From assembly GCA_963920635.1 (NCBI GenBank), contig OY987299.1, forward strand, positions 69,112,692 through 69,176,691: 64,000 nucleotides of DNA, written 5' to 3'. Position numbers and translations under genes: made by a program. This DNA comes from Pseudeuparius sepicola (taxonomy: Eukaryota > Arthropoda > Insecta > Coleoptera > Anthribidae). The notes under the pieces were generated by a model. It saw only the letters and a list, made by a program, of their open reading frames with translations, did no database searches and was not told the DNA's origin. How positions within the stretch are numbered: position 1 is the stretch's first letter; each line of letters opens with the position of its first letter. Positions 1 to 11,202 of the stretch are shown here, piece after piece.

Positions 1-331
1 ATCTAAACATTTTGAGAATAAAGTACACGTTTTGAGAAAAAATCTGAATTTAAAAAAAATCTACGTGGCCCTTCCACGCTTCCGTATATTCGACAAACGT
101 GGGGCGCGTGCTATAGATAATAGTAAGGAGTGTAGAGAAATAGCTGACTAGCTGACATTGGAAAACATTAGGTATTTGCAATGCAATAGATACCTACAAT
201 AAACTGTTAGTGACTTAAGTGCATGCATCAAATTATTATTATTATCTATTGCATGCGCCCCATATTTTTTCAGTGCGTTTATTAAAAACGTTATACCTAT
301 TAAAAATTTATTACTTTTTGGTTTTTTATAT
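1..331. other. AT-rich flank, no gene seen
   Basis: I see no coding region here. A short imperfect inverted repeat around 178-193 and 243-256 (gcaatgcaatagata / tatctattgcatgc) is the only structure noticed. Confidence 0.5.
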
Positions 332-802
332 AGAGTGAGTTTTTTTTTGCTATTTCATCAGATTTTTGTAGCTTCGTTATTTCTGATTGTAAAGAAAAAC
401 TGTAGATAATTTTGGGCTTAATAAGGTAATCTAATCCAATATTTTATGTTGTATGTGATTTTTGAGATATGACATAAACTTGTGATTTTTTAAATGTAAA
501 TCATAGTTGGCTGTGGCCTTATAAAATCGGCCATTTTTTGAGCTTTCCAAAGATATAATACTCGGCATAGTTATTATAAAAAATAAAAGAGCTATGGCTA
601 ATTTTCTATTTTTTTTTTAATTTTCACATAGCCATGGAATATTTTCATAATTATTACGTTCTACTTTATAATTAGACATACTTCAAACTTTCTAATATTT
701 TGTTTTCAGCTGGTAACAAAATGTAACAAAATAAAACAAAAATAAAAAAACTCAAATTCAAATTATTATTATTTTAAAGGTCACCTTTAAAAATAAAAAA
801 GG

Positions 803-1133
803 TGTTCAAACAATCCACCATTATTATTTATGCAAATATTGCATCTTTTTAAAACTGAATTTGTCGCCTTTCTTAGAGAGCGCCTATCAATACTGGCAAT
901 TGCTTCTAAAACAGCTGCTCTTAATTCAACCTCATACCGTTGAGTGAGGGACACTCAACGCTCATACTTTATTTTGTACTGTTCCCCACAAAAAGAAATC
1001 CAAAACAGACAGATCGGGGGATCGGGGCTGCCAGGAAATAGGTGTATTTCTCCCTATCCAACTATTTGGATAGAGCTGATCTGGGTAATTTCTTACGGGC
1101 AAATAATTATGTGGTGGAGCTCCATCATGATAA
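803..1133 (-). pseudogene. Mariner-type transposase C-terminus relic
   Basis: On the minus strand the sequence reads as a decayed C-terminal third of an IS630/Tc1/mariner DDE transposase. It has a proline-rich block resembling the W-P-P-R-S-P-D-L-x-P-x-D-F-F-L-W-G signature (here F-P-G-S-P-D-P-P-I-C-L-F-W), then a helical segment (ELRAAVLEAIASIDRRSLRK) and the terminal NNGGLFEHLF that matches the family's N-G-G-x-F-E-H-L end. The region is broken by a 23-bp hairpin insertion at 938-960 and has no start. A second copy lies at 57,941-58,270. No activity is expected. Confidence 0.6.
931..967. repeat. 23-bp hairpin insertion flanked by 7-bp repeats
   Basis: ctcatac (931-937) and ctcatac (961-967) flank a 23-bp perfect stem-loop at 938-960: stem cgttgagtg/cactcaacg, loop aggga. 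The homologous position in the other element copy (about 58,085-58,105) lacks the hairpin, so it was gained in this copy. Confidence 0.7.
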
Positions 1134-1486
1134 TTTTTGTTTTATTTTGTTACATTTTGATACCAGCTTAAAATAAAATATTTGAAAGTTTGAAGTATGT
1201 CTTATTATAAAATAGAACGTAATTATGAAAATATTCCATGGCTGACTGTGAAAATTTAAAAAAAAAATCAGATAATTAGCCATAGCTATTTTATTTTTTA
1301 TAACAACTATGCCGAGTACTATATTTTTGGAAAACTCAAAAAATGGCCGATTTGATAAGGCCACAGCCAATTATGATTTACATTTAAAAAAACCAAGTTT
1401 ATGTCATATCTAAAAAAGCACAAACAACATAAAAAATTGGATTATATTATCTTATTAAGCCCAAAATTATCTACAATTTTTGTCTA

Positions 1487-2161
1487 TAAGTAGATAGGCT
1501 ATGTCGGTTCTGGCGCAATTTCCCCATGTATTTCTTATGGGGGCTAAAACGTGGTCAAAACGTGACCAAATTTCTCCGGCCCGACTTTCTCCGACGCGAC
1601 CGAAGGTGCCCGAGCTCGCCGACCGTTGACCTTCGCTCTCAACCCCGTGGTGCCCGTCATTATCCCTCAGACCGTTGACCTTCGCTCCAGCCGCGACATG
1701 TCACGACTCGCAACTAATAAAAATCCTAAATCATAATTAAGCCATGACGTCCCCCTGTCGACCTTTAGCCGCGGCCATGCATGGATTTTTGCTACCACCT
1801 CTGCCTGCGTATTTTTGCGTCCGCGACGTCGAGACATGTCGAGACTCGCAACTAATAAAAACCTAACACCTATAGAAAAAATACCAGCTTGCAATATGTA
1901 CGTGATGTAATTCCTCGGAAAAAAGTACTTTCTCTTTGTCGGAACAAGCGCCTATGAAACGAGCACGCTGATCTCATCGGTACTGGCGATAAAAAATTTG
2001 TAGGAAAAGTGTAATAAAGAATAGATATGAGATACATATGAGTGTATACATTTTCTTGACTACATTACCTAAGGATGTATCAAAAATATATATTCGTATA
2101 TTTAGAGACTGCTCAAAAGGAAAGTGGACATTAAATTTGGGGCATAAATTAACCAGTTTAT
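1487..2161. other. Intergenic, locally GC-rich, with short direct repeats
   Basis: No convincing gene. Between about 1500 and 1900 the DNA becomes GC-rich. It contains two direct repeats: accgttgaccttcgctc at about 1622 and 1671, and an approximately 30-bp unit ending ctcgcaactaataaaaa near 1692-1723 and 1832-1863. The remainder to the TIR is AT-rich and featureless. Confidence 0.5.
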
Positions 2162-3687
2162 AACCATCTAGGTAAGTAAATTTTAAAGAAGGTCCCGACT
2201 TCAATTCCGAGAAAGCCAGGCCCTGTTTTAAATTACTTGACTAAAATATAAGAGGTGCAAAGTTTACTAGTTTTTTAAAAATATCCCGTCACACGATTAT
2301 CAAGTTGAAAGACTAGCTGCAAAATCGGATTTTGTACAACGCGTTTCCTGTTTAAAATTCCACCCAGCAACCCGTCCCCAAAACGTTGCAAATAGAGGTA
2401 GCTTGGTTATCTATAATGATGCCAGATAATATTAGTTTGGTAGTCAAAACCCTCCAACAATCACGCATGATAAATTTAGATTTCTTTCAATGGTATAAAA
2501 TGCTAAAAAAACAGTTGAAAAATCATGAAAAAGAGGTCCCGTTAATTGGTTTAAGTGTCCACGAAAATTTGCTAGATTTCTATGGAAAAAGTACTGTGTC
2601 CGGAGCTGTTTACGCATTGAAATTTTAAGGTAAACGTGAAACGTCCCAGAAAGTTCAATTTGAACTGAACACATTTTTATAGAAAATATTGCGGAAATAT
2701 AGTATCATGATAATAAAAATGCTAGACTGTTACTAGAGTTCTAATAAAACCAGGATATAAAAATCCAAAGTATGACGTCACACCGCCGGTTAAAAAAAAT
2801 GTGTCCCAACAACATCTCGTTTTCTGAGCTGCTATTAAATGCGAACTAAATATAAACTATTTAACAAAATTCTACCTTTTGATGAATTAGTTATCAACTA
2901 AATTACTAGTTTTTAATGAATACAGCTAATGCGTTCTGAAATATTGTAAACTGGACCTCATATTAATTAAAATCCATATATCAAAATTGTGAGCAACAAA
3001 AATTATTAAACACTTTTCATTCTTAAAATCAATTAATGGGTCGAGAATAAACGAGTTATAGCTAAGAAAAATCGAAAAGGCAATCCAGTGGAAGGTGTAT
3101 GAAAGTTCAAAACTAGATACCCATTAGGATTTTACAATATTATTTTACTGTGGTACACACCTAAAAAATCCCCAATAACAGATCCATGAAATCTGATGGT
3201 AGCTTGTGTCAGATATTGGTAATATGAGCATCTAACAATTATGGCGTATTAAAATAAACTTTTAAGACAAAATCAAACTCAAAAATCTAATGCGCGTGAA
3301 TGCGGCCTGGTCAAAATTTAGTTCAACATTTTTTATAATGTGTACTTAGGCAAGGCCCTGTATCGTTCAATTATTGTTGATGCTATGTTAGTAACTTTTT
3401 TGCTTAAAGTGACATTTTCTACCATGAGGATGAGATTTATGATATTTACAACTGGAACACCCTGTATGTTTGAATTTTAATACACGTATACGTATTTAAA
3501 CAGTATATGTACAGCTTCGTCCAATTTCAACTTGCAATATCGTGTGAGAGGCCATTCGGCAACATTGCTATCCACGTAAACTCAAAGGCCGGTTTTTGGC
3601 GTATCGTAACTGAAAATTCCAATGAATAAAGAACCCCCAGGAAGAAGCATGTTGGGATTAACGCGCGACAGGGATAGTTCATTCTGT
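2162..3687. repeat. Left terminal inverted repeat (1,526 bp)
   Basis: It pairs base for base with 16671-18196 (coordinate sum 20,358), starting at aaccatctag and ending at cattctgt. Mismatches are few, for example 2171 (g opposite t), one near 2931 and one near 3652. I saw no indel. An 80-residue open frame (2386-2628) occurs identically in both arms but resembles nothing I know and is probably chance. Confidence 0.9.
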
Positions 3688-4740
3688 GGTTTCAACAAAC
3701 TAATCGAGACAGAAATCCTCATTTTTCATAAAAACACTACCTACAATGCAGGCCAAAATTGTAAGGCACATTAATATCTTTAAGTTTAGGAATCCTTCAT
3801 AATAATATAGCAATTTTAATTTTAAATTTTCAATTATGAAGAAGTAGGTAGGTATCTACAAAAACGCCTATGCTACTTTGGTGCATGGCGTCAAAAGTTA
3901 ATTTAAATTACAAAATTATTTACCGTCTGTGCTACTGTCAACTATCCGAAAATCAGTTAATTGAAAATTATGACTTTTTTACATGGTTCATATGCATTAA
4001 TTGAAGGTGGCTTCATGGTAAAATTCAAGGTGCGTTTCATTTTTATCTAAACGTAATTGTGATGATTTGCTGGGATAGTAACTCCAAAAATTAATTCATC
4101 AAAATTGTAATGTCCACTAGTTTTAAGCTGAGGGTTTTTAGTAAAAACACGCTGCAATAAAAGCGGAAAAAATGTTTTTAGTTTCAGAGCTATAGCATTT
4201 ATTTGATTCTCGAAACGAGATACTTTTATTTACAGTTAACTCCGGAAACTTGCTATATGCACGAGCGCGTCTTAAGAAAAAATGCAAGTTTGCATAATTG
4301 TCTTGGATACAGACTTTTTTATGTATAGCCTTCAGTCTAAGCAGTGCGGTTCGGAGTGAAGGTGTTTTTTTGCGAAGACTACTAATTTAAATATTTTAGT
4401 GCGTTTTTGGAATATAGTTTGGAGTTTTAATTGTAAGTATCTACTTTATAACGGAGAGTTGAAATAGCTTCTTAAGGGTTACAAAATAAACTTTTGATTG
4501 GCTTAATAAGCTTGTTCTCGAAACTTTATGAATTATTTGTGGGAACCGGGTGGACAGAGATCAAAGAACTTACTCGAGAAGCACATATGCACTGACGGTC
4601 TTCTATTTGTAAAAAATGGTACTTAATTGGATTTACCACCACTATTTTCTGCAAATATTAGTACTAATATAAACAAGTTATGACAAATTCAGAACTTATC
4701 GAAAAAATACCTATCAAAAAGACCCAAAAGGCGAAATTTT
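3688..4740. other. Non-coding interior of the TIR element
   Basis: No ORF of note and no repeat recognised. The stretch is AT-rich with multiple stops in all frames. Confidence 0.5.
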
Positions 4741-6470
4741 TGAAAACTGTAATTTTTTAACAACCCAAAATATATTTCATGGGCAGGATTTTTGACCGTT
4801 TACCCTTATACAAATGGTTGAAAATATTTGCAAAACTACCCTTTTGCATTTTCTTCGATCGATTATCGTCTGTTTTTAGCAAGGATGTTCAAAATGTACG
4901 AATTTGTGAAAAAAATTGCCGATCAAAAGCTACCCTAGAGAGCATTTTTTTTTCGATTCCCACAGTATTTGCACCAGCAGGGTAATATCTACTCTCCTGT
5001 AAACCTTTAAAACAAATTATAACTCCATTGTTCGTGGTTGCAAAATGCATTAATTAGTGGTTGAAAAAATTTGCCAGCCCTAGAGAGATTTGTTTTTGAC
5101 TCGATTCTCACAGTTTTCTGAAACGTTCACTAAAACCATTGTTGTGCAATCCGTGGCTGACAAAATGACAGGGAAAAAATACCCTTTGTACCCTTTTAAG
5201 GAAAAAATTATCGTTTCTTTACACAAATATCGTCCGTTTTTTAAACAAGGACGTTGAAAATGTATGAATCTATGTTTAATAAAAATTTGTAGATCAAGAA
5301 GTACCCCTAGGAAGCATTGTTTTTAGATTCTCGCTGATTTTGCACCAGCAATATAATTATAACTCCATTGTTCTTGGTTCGGTCCTAACAAGGGCGTTCA
5401 AAATGCATTAATTCGTGGTTGAAAAAATTTGTCAGCCGAAAAAAACTACCCCTAGAGAGAATTGTTTTTAGTTGGATTCCCATAGTTTTCTGAAACATTA
5501 ACTAAAATCGGCGCAATCTGGGGGAAAAATTGACAGGGAAAAAACTACCCTTTGGTATCCTTTTAAGAAAAAATTTACGTATCTTCACCCCGTTTTTAAC
5601 AAGGATGTTGAAAATGTACGAATCTATGTTAAACAAAAATTTGCAGGTCAAAAACTACCCTTTGCATTTTCTTCGATCGATTATCGTCTGTTTTTAGCAA
5701 GGATGTTCAAAATGTAAGAATTTGTGTTTGAAAAAAAATTTTCAGGTCAAAAGTATCCCTAGAGACCACAGATTTGAAAACGCACTCTTTTACATATCCG
5801 CGGTAGAAATTATACAGGGTGATTCACTTTTAAATACCGAAAATTTAAGAATCGATAAAACATGAAAAAATAATGCGAGTTTTCTACATAAACTTAGTTA
5901 AAAATGTTTGATTTGAATTAATTATTTTTACCAGTTTGTCCCAATAGTGTAATAAATCACAAACATTACAATTACGCCGAAACGACCAGATCTACGAAAA
6001 AATACCAAAAGACATTTTTTGCTTAGAATTGAGTGGCCTATTCAAAAATATGCCTCTTTTTTATTTCGTGCAGGGCCGTACTATTTTTTTGTCGAATTAT
6101 TAATACTAATTACCCACATCTCCGCCACTGGTAAATTTTAAAACGTGACATTCTGTACTTTTATAGTCCTATGTTCGCATATCTTGTGTACGAAATTTAG
6201 TTTTGATATCTCTAATATTTACGTAGAAAAAAAATTAAAACCATTTTATTTTAAAAATTTGACCACCCTGTATCTTGAAAACTAAGGCCCAAACAAACTA
6301 AGTTTATATAGAAAACTAACGTTATTTTTTCATGTTCTATGGATTTATAAATTTTTAGTATTTAAAAGTGTATAATAAAAAAATAAAACTACCCTTCTGC
6401 ATTCCTTTCAAAAATACTTTTACATTGTTGTCTCGGTCTTAGGAAAAGCATTTGAATAACCCCGGATGCA
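4741..6470. repeat. Diverged tandem array with aaaactaccctt units
   Basis: Variants of a unit beginning aaaactaccctttgcat recur near 4835, 5180, 5545, 5655 and 6390. Each is followed by a cgtctgtttttagcaagga-like segment, then atgttcaaaatgtacgaat, then a (g)taccctagagagca block and a gattcccacag block. Spacing is irregular (roughly 110-370 bp), so this is an old satellite-like array. A TA-flanked MITE (5815-about 6375) interrupts it and the array resumes on the far side. Confidence 0.65.
5815..6375. mobile_element. MITE with eroded right end (CAGGGTG left end)
   Basis: The left end is cagggtgattcactttta, preceded by TA. About 80 bp of it is mirrored at 6290-6375 (reading outward: cacttttaaatactaaaaat). 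The final caccctg of the right end is missing. There is no coding sequence. It interrupts the aaaactaccctt array and belongs to the CAGGGTR family found throughout the window. Confidence 0.6.
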
Positions 6471-7197
6471 TGAAATCGTTCTTGCAGACAAGAGAAAGTG
6501 ATAATGGACAAGCACTCAAACAAAAAATCTAGTAACCATATGTACGTGTTTTATGATATTTGACAATCATTAGTATAGTGTAACGTTAACCAAACCAAAA
6601 AACCTACAAATTAACATTGTTTGAGTCCATCATAGATCGTTTCTAGCAAAACAAAATAATGTCAGATGAATTCGTGGATAAAAAAATTGGTGGGTACAAA
6701 CCACCAATCCAGACCCACAGAGAATTATTTTCGGCCCTATTTTCATAGTTTCCTGAAAGCGCATTAACTAAAAATTATTCTTACCCAATCTGTGAAAAAA
6801 AGTTGACACAGAAAAACCTATACTTTGCATCCCTTTAAGGAAAACAAGTTCATGATCAATAGAACTCCAAAGAAATTAATTAAAATCTTTCTTAAAAACA
6901 CCCAAGATATTTTAAGTTTTTGGCTTGTCAGGGCGGTTTAATATTTTGAAATACATCTTAATTTCTATTAATTAGTTTATATTTGAGTTAAAATCCTTGT
7001 GGAATATTGCGACACTATTTTTTTTCCAGTCAACGCTATATTGTTAAATATTTTGAAAACACCTTAGTTATTTATTGTAGGAAATTTCTTTTGGCGCAAA
7101 CAGATCCATTTGATTTTTTACTGAGTTTTTCGCCACCGAACAGATTAAAAGTCAACTTTTTAAGTTGCCTGGAAAATTCAAAAATTCTTAGCTGTAA
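6471..7197. other. Non-coding, no feature recognised
   Basis: It contains degenerate echoes of the upstream array (for example near 6700-6830) but no gene. Short open frames at 7007-7290 on both strands look like chance. Confidence 0.45.
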
Positions 7198-7867
7198 ATG
7201 AACGAAACTTTGAACGTTTAACTCAAAAATAACTTCAACAAATTTGTTATCGGAACAGGATTTTAAAACCAAACAACACATTAAGATCAATGCTAGTTAA
7301 AACGAAAAAATTATAGAGATACAAGATACAAAGTTCAAAATTGCATTAAAAAATTCCTTGTGAATGTGAAAAGTTCTATGTTGGGGAGACTTGTGGGCCA
7401 TTTAAAGTTTGCTTAAAAGAACATAAAAATTATATCAGACAAAATCAAATTTCCGAAGTCAAAAATACAAAAACACTCTTTTCATAACAATTATAGAATT
7501 TTGTGGGATAAGTCCAAACCAAATTCTCAAAGAAGAAGTAGACGAAAAATTAAAGAATCAGCATTTATTCTAGGAAATACTGACAACTTTGTTGCTGAAT
7601 GTTCAGTGGGATTCAGTAAAATATTATTGCCAGATATCCAAAGAGAAGTTATTATCTAAACTAACTAATTATCTATAATTAGAACACTGGGTGCAATAGG
7701 TGTCTAGACTATTGTTTCTGTCATGACATTTAACTTGACATAAATTAATCTATCATTTCACTTTGACCTGACATGATCTTTGAGAAAGATTTCTCCTCTG
7801 AAAGTTCAGAAAAAAGAAGTTTGTTGAAGTTGTTTTTGAGATAAACGTTCAAAGTTTCGTTCATTAC
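7198..7867. repeat. Segment bounded by ~46-bp inverted repeats
   Basis: The sequence atgaacgaaactttgaacgt at 7198 is mirrored by acgttcaaagtttcgttcat ending near 7864. The pair extends inward about 46 bp with about three mismatches. The enclosed ~580 bp includes the GIY-YIG relic. No target duplication was identified. Confidence 0.65.
7345..7659 (+). pseudogene. Penelope-like GIY-YIG endonuclease relic
   Basis: The translation shows IPCECEKFYVGETCGPFKVC then LKEHKNYI, matching the conserved C-x-C-x-x-x-Y-x-G-x-T-x-R-P/x-x-R-L-x-E-H core of GIY-YIG nucleases at the C-terminus of Penelope-like retroelements. After a +1 frameshift near 7477 it continues as HNNYRILWDKSKP, a basic KRRSRRKIKESAF-type segment and a short tail to a stop at 7657-7659. 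That order (H..NH..LW, then R-K-x-K-E-A) is also typical of Penelope C-termini. The arginine expected after G-E-T appears to be lost (C-G-P). No reverse transcriptase is upstream, so only the 3' end was deposited or survived. Confidence 0.6.
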
Positions 7868-8183
7868 AAAACCCCCGATAAGTTCGGAGAAATAGAATAT
7901 TGGTGACAGTGTAGTCTTTACTTAATGCACAAGAGTAACCAAATTTTTAACCACTGTAGGAAACCATGGGGCGTACTGAAAAATTGATAAAATAATGGAA
8001 TCTACATCTAAATACTTACCACTATTTATAAAAATTATTCTCTTAAACCCATTATTTAATAGTAAATTCCAATATTGTCTAGAAATTCCGCTATATGCTG
8101 TTATATTTTAATTTCCTCATCCCTGGTAACCACTATCACTTATTTTGATTCTACAAATTAATACCAAAATTCCTTCATAAAAA
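7868..8183. other. Non-coding, no feature recognised
   Basis: AT-rich sequence between the GIY-YIG relic and the 293-bp tandem repeat. No ORF, repeat or regulatory signal noticed. Confidence 0.45.
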
Positions 8184-9052
8184 AAACATACAACGAGACA
8201 TATCACTGACTATCATCCCCTTTTTATAAAATCAAAAATGCCATAAAATTTAGAATTTTTTTTCTGATTTACCTCTTTTTTTCTTGCTTTATTACGCGCA
8301 CATGTAATATCTATTAATTGTTCAGGATTACTTTGTTTCAAGGAGTTCCATGGCACTAATTATGACTGACATCTATAAAAACATACACATAATTTCGACC
8401 TTGTATTCAACTAACCAAACTGTTAAAAAGTCAAAAGTTAATATTTTATGTTTATTTCAATTTTAACTGAGCAATAAAAAATACAACGAGACATATCACT
8501 CGCTATCACTCCCTTTTTATAAAATCAAAAATGCCATAAAATTTAGAATTTTTTTTCTGATTTACCTCTTTTTTTCTTGCTTTATTACGCGCACATGTAA
8601 TATCTATTAATTGTTCAGGATTACTTTGTTTCAAGGAGTTCCATGGCACTAATTATGACTGACATCTATAAAAACATACACATAATTTCGACCTTGTATT
8701 CAACTAACCAAACTGTTAAAAAGTCAAAAGTTAATATTTTATGTTTATTTCAATTTTAACTGAGCAATAAAAAATACAACGAGACATATCACTCGCTATC
8801 ACTCCCTTTTTATAAAATCAAAATGCCCTAAAATTAAGACATTTTTTTCTGATTTACCTCTTTTTTCTTGCTTTATTACGTGCACATGCAATATCTATTA
8901 ATTGTTCAGGATAAAACAAGGAGTTCCATTGCATTAATTATTACTGATATCCATAAAAACATACACACACTTTCGATCTGGTATTCAACTAACCAAATTG
9001 TTAACAAGTCAAAAAAGTTAATATTTTATGTTTATTTCAATTTTAACTGAGT
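8184..9052. repeat. 293-bp tandem repeat, three copies
   Basis: The marker caacgagacatatcact begins at 8191, 8484 and 8777, giving an exact 293-bp period twice. Copies 1 and 2 are almost identical. Copy 3 is more diverged, with small deletions (for example the ttactttgtt block near 8911). Each copy ends in a poly-T/ttttaactgag segment. No coding capacity. Confidence 0.9.
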
Positions 9053-9889
9053 ATATGACTCTAAGGTATAAAATTTTTCTTAAGAAACTGGGGAACTTCT
9101 TTACTTAGTAAGTAGTTTATAATTGTTTTGTTAGAAACTTGATGGGTGATAATCGTGTTCTAAAAAATTATTAGTCCAGAAAAAGTTAATATTGTGTTTA
9201 GAAACGTGTAAAATTCTATCTAATAACCTTCCTGAGAAGCCTTAGTTAAAAAAATCCTTGATATATTCGGAAAATTTTATGCTTTTGTTCGATAGTTTAT
9301 GACTGTTTTGGCTAAACATTTTTACTAAAAACTTAATAGGTGATAGTCGTGTTGTCGAAAATTATAGTCTAGGGAAAACGCTAATATTTTGTTTAAAAAA
9401 TGGTAAAAAACGAGGACACCAAAGAATATGTTAACATTTTATGCTTTTCACAGTACCCAAAAACTAAGATTACCCCCCAGAAGCAACTGGGCGGAGGGGG
9501 GTGACAATTACTATTACTTCGTTAGCATTTGTTTCTAGGACCGACTTTCCTTATAGAACTGGGATAGCATTTGCTCAAGTACTACAAGAAAACTCTAGTA
9601 ATTGAAAAACATTTTGCATTGCAGATAAAAAAAAACACTTTGCAATAATATATTTTCAAAACATTTTTGCTTTTTCGAACAAGGGTTTAAAATTGTATAA
9701 TAGTTTTGAAAGAAAACACATCATGGCGTACTTTCTTTATTGATGATTTTGGAAATGATTCATTTGAGAATACATTGTTTCCACCATTGAAGCGATTTGA
9801 AACCATAAATTGTTTAAACAAACACTTTGACAAATTTCTGTGAAACGTCTTGGTTAAAAACATTTGCTCGGAAACCTTAAAGATTTTTT
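9053..9889. other. Non-coding spacer
   Basis: No gene. A loosely repeated aaacttgatgggtgataatcgtg-like block occurs near 9135 and 9327, suggesting an older ~190-bp duplication. Confidence 0.45.
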
Positions 9890-10250
9890 TTAATGTCTCG
9901 AATTGTCTTGGAAACCTTTAGTGAGGTGTTGATGATTCAAAACCTAACATCACTTTACCAAGTTTTCTGAGATATCTTTAGAATTTTCTTGGAAACTTTC
10001 TGATTTTTTGTTAAAACCTAACATCACTTTACCAAGTTTTTCTGAGATATGTCTAGAATTTTCTTGGAAACTATCGGGGATTTTTCTTTTAGTGAGGTGT
10101 TGATGATTCGAAACCTAACATCACCTTGCCAAGGCTTCTGAGAACTGTCTCGAATTTTCTTGGAAACTTTCGGAGATTTTTCTTTTAATAAGGTGTTTGC
10201 GATTCTGGGCTTTGGATTCACATGCTGAGAAATCTCCCGAATTTTCTTAT
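9890..10250. repeat. ~70-120-bp imperfect tandem repeats
   Basis: The phrases aattttcttggaaact and aacctaacatcactttacca alternate at about 9900-9980, 9975-10045, 10055-10130 and 10150-10200, with aagttttctgagatat between them. Copies vary in length and sequence. Confidence 0.7.
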
Positions 10251-10429
10251 AAACAACTTGAAATTTCTTGGAAAATTTCTAGATTGAAACTCTGAGTTTT
10301 ATCATCACTTTGCCAATTTTTTTTCGAGAAATTCCCCAAATTTTCTTGGAACTTTATACATTTTTATAACGTCATCAAGTTTCCAATATTTGTAAAAATT
10401 GCAAATTAGCATTGAGTGTTACGGAAAAC

Positions 10430-10512
10430 ACACACAAATTTCGTCTTATTGAGGGGCCTTTTCAGCCCTAGAAAATAAGCTTTGTTCTGATTGGTTGAGC
10501 ATCTCAGGTGAG
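10430..10512 (+). repeat. Upstream copy of the segment preceding the polymerase gene
   Basis: aatttcgtcttattgag, a gap, then aaataagctttgttctg and gagcatctca match aatttcgtcttattgag, aaataagcttttttctg and gagcatctcg at 11,125-11,193, directly before the ATG at 11,203. The copy is a direct repeat about 690 bp upstream. Confidence 0.7.
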
Positions 10513-10539
10513 ACTAGTGGGTGTTGATCACCAATTTTT

Positions 10540-10990
10540 TCAGTCGTGTTGATGCTGTTGTAAGGTGAAGTCGACTTTGTGAATTGGACATTTTTGACAA
10601 ATTTTAAAAGAAAACCTTTTTGTTTGAATTAGCTTAACATTTTAAGTTTTCTGAGAATTGCAAACATTTTCTTGGAACTTCTTGAACTTATTAAAGGGAA
10701 AACCCATTTCCTCACTCGTGCTGTTGCTCTTGATGGGCGAAGTTGTGTTTGTGAATTGGACAACACATTTTTTGACAAGTTTTTCCGAGAAACGTAAACA
10801 TTTTCTTGGTAATTGTTGAACGGGTGTATAAACCTTCCACACTCTCAGTCGTGCTGTTGCTCTTCTAAGCAGATTTTGTGACTTGTTTAGACAACGCGTT
10901 CCTTAAATCGTAAACAATCACAGTGTGTTCAAAATTTTTTAACGGGTTATCAAATACTTTAACCTAGTATTAACCTCTTAGCGAACACAG
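10540..10990. repeat. ~150-bp tandem repeat, three copies
   Basis: Blocks starting with cagtcgtgttgatgctgttg (10,542), cactcgtgctgttgctcttg (10,712) and cagtcgtgctgttgctcttc (10,847) are each followed by a ttgtgaattggacaacacat-like segment, a ttttgacaagttttt block and a cgtaaacattttcttgg block. Three diverged units lie between the two upstream-copy segments. Confidence 0.7.
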
Positions 10991-11121
10991 TTCCCCAGGT
11001 TGAAGTATGCATACAAGTTAGAAAAAGTATTCCTTTCTAGGTTGAGCTAAGGAGAAGAACGTCTACGACGTCGGTTGGTAAGGTGATAAGGACGGCTAGG
11101 GTTGGTGAGTTTTTTCAGGGG

Positions 11122-11202
11122 TAGAAAACACGAATTTCGTCTTATTGAGACCTGTTCCCGGAAATAAGCTTTTTTCTGGTCGAGCATCTCGAAACTTGAA
11201 CC
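11122..11202 (+). promoter_or_regulatory. Probable 5' leader/promoter region of the polymerase gene
   Basis: This is the segment directly upstream of the first ATG, duplicated at 10,430-10,512. No TATA box is obvious. Its conservation between two copies that flank otherwise drifting repeats is the only reason to propose a regulatory role. Confidence 0.3.

Larger units (their letters stand above)
332..1486. mobile_element. Mariner-derived fold-back element, copy 1
   Basis: The two ends are long inverted repeats: tttgctatttcatcagat onward at about 345 is mirrored by sequence running to ctacaatttttgtct at 1486. The interior (803-1133) is a transposase relic. The same element, same arms and same interior, recurs at 57,520-58,680, where it sits inside a complete TA-flanked unit. 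Copy 1 lacks the outermost right-hand bases that copy 2 has, so it is truncated on that side. It is non-autonomous. The IS630/Tc1/mariner assignment rests on the relic plus the TA duplication of copy 2. Confidence 0.65.

Noticed and set aside
2386..2674. 76-80-codon frames in the TIRs, present in both arms
   Set aside because: Identity follows from the inverted repeat. Opposite-strand frames overlap and show no motif.
8184..9052. Regular 293-bp repeats considered as a CRISPR array
   Set aside because: Unit far too long, no short repeat/spacer alternation, eukaryotic context.
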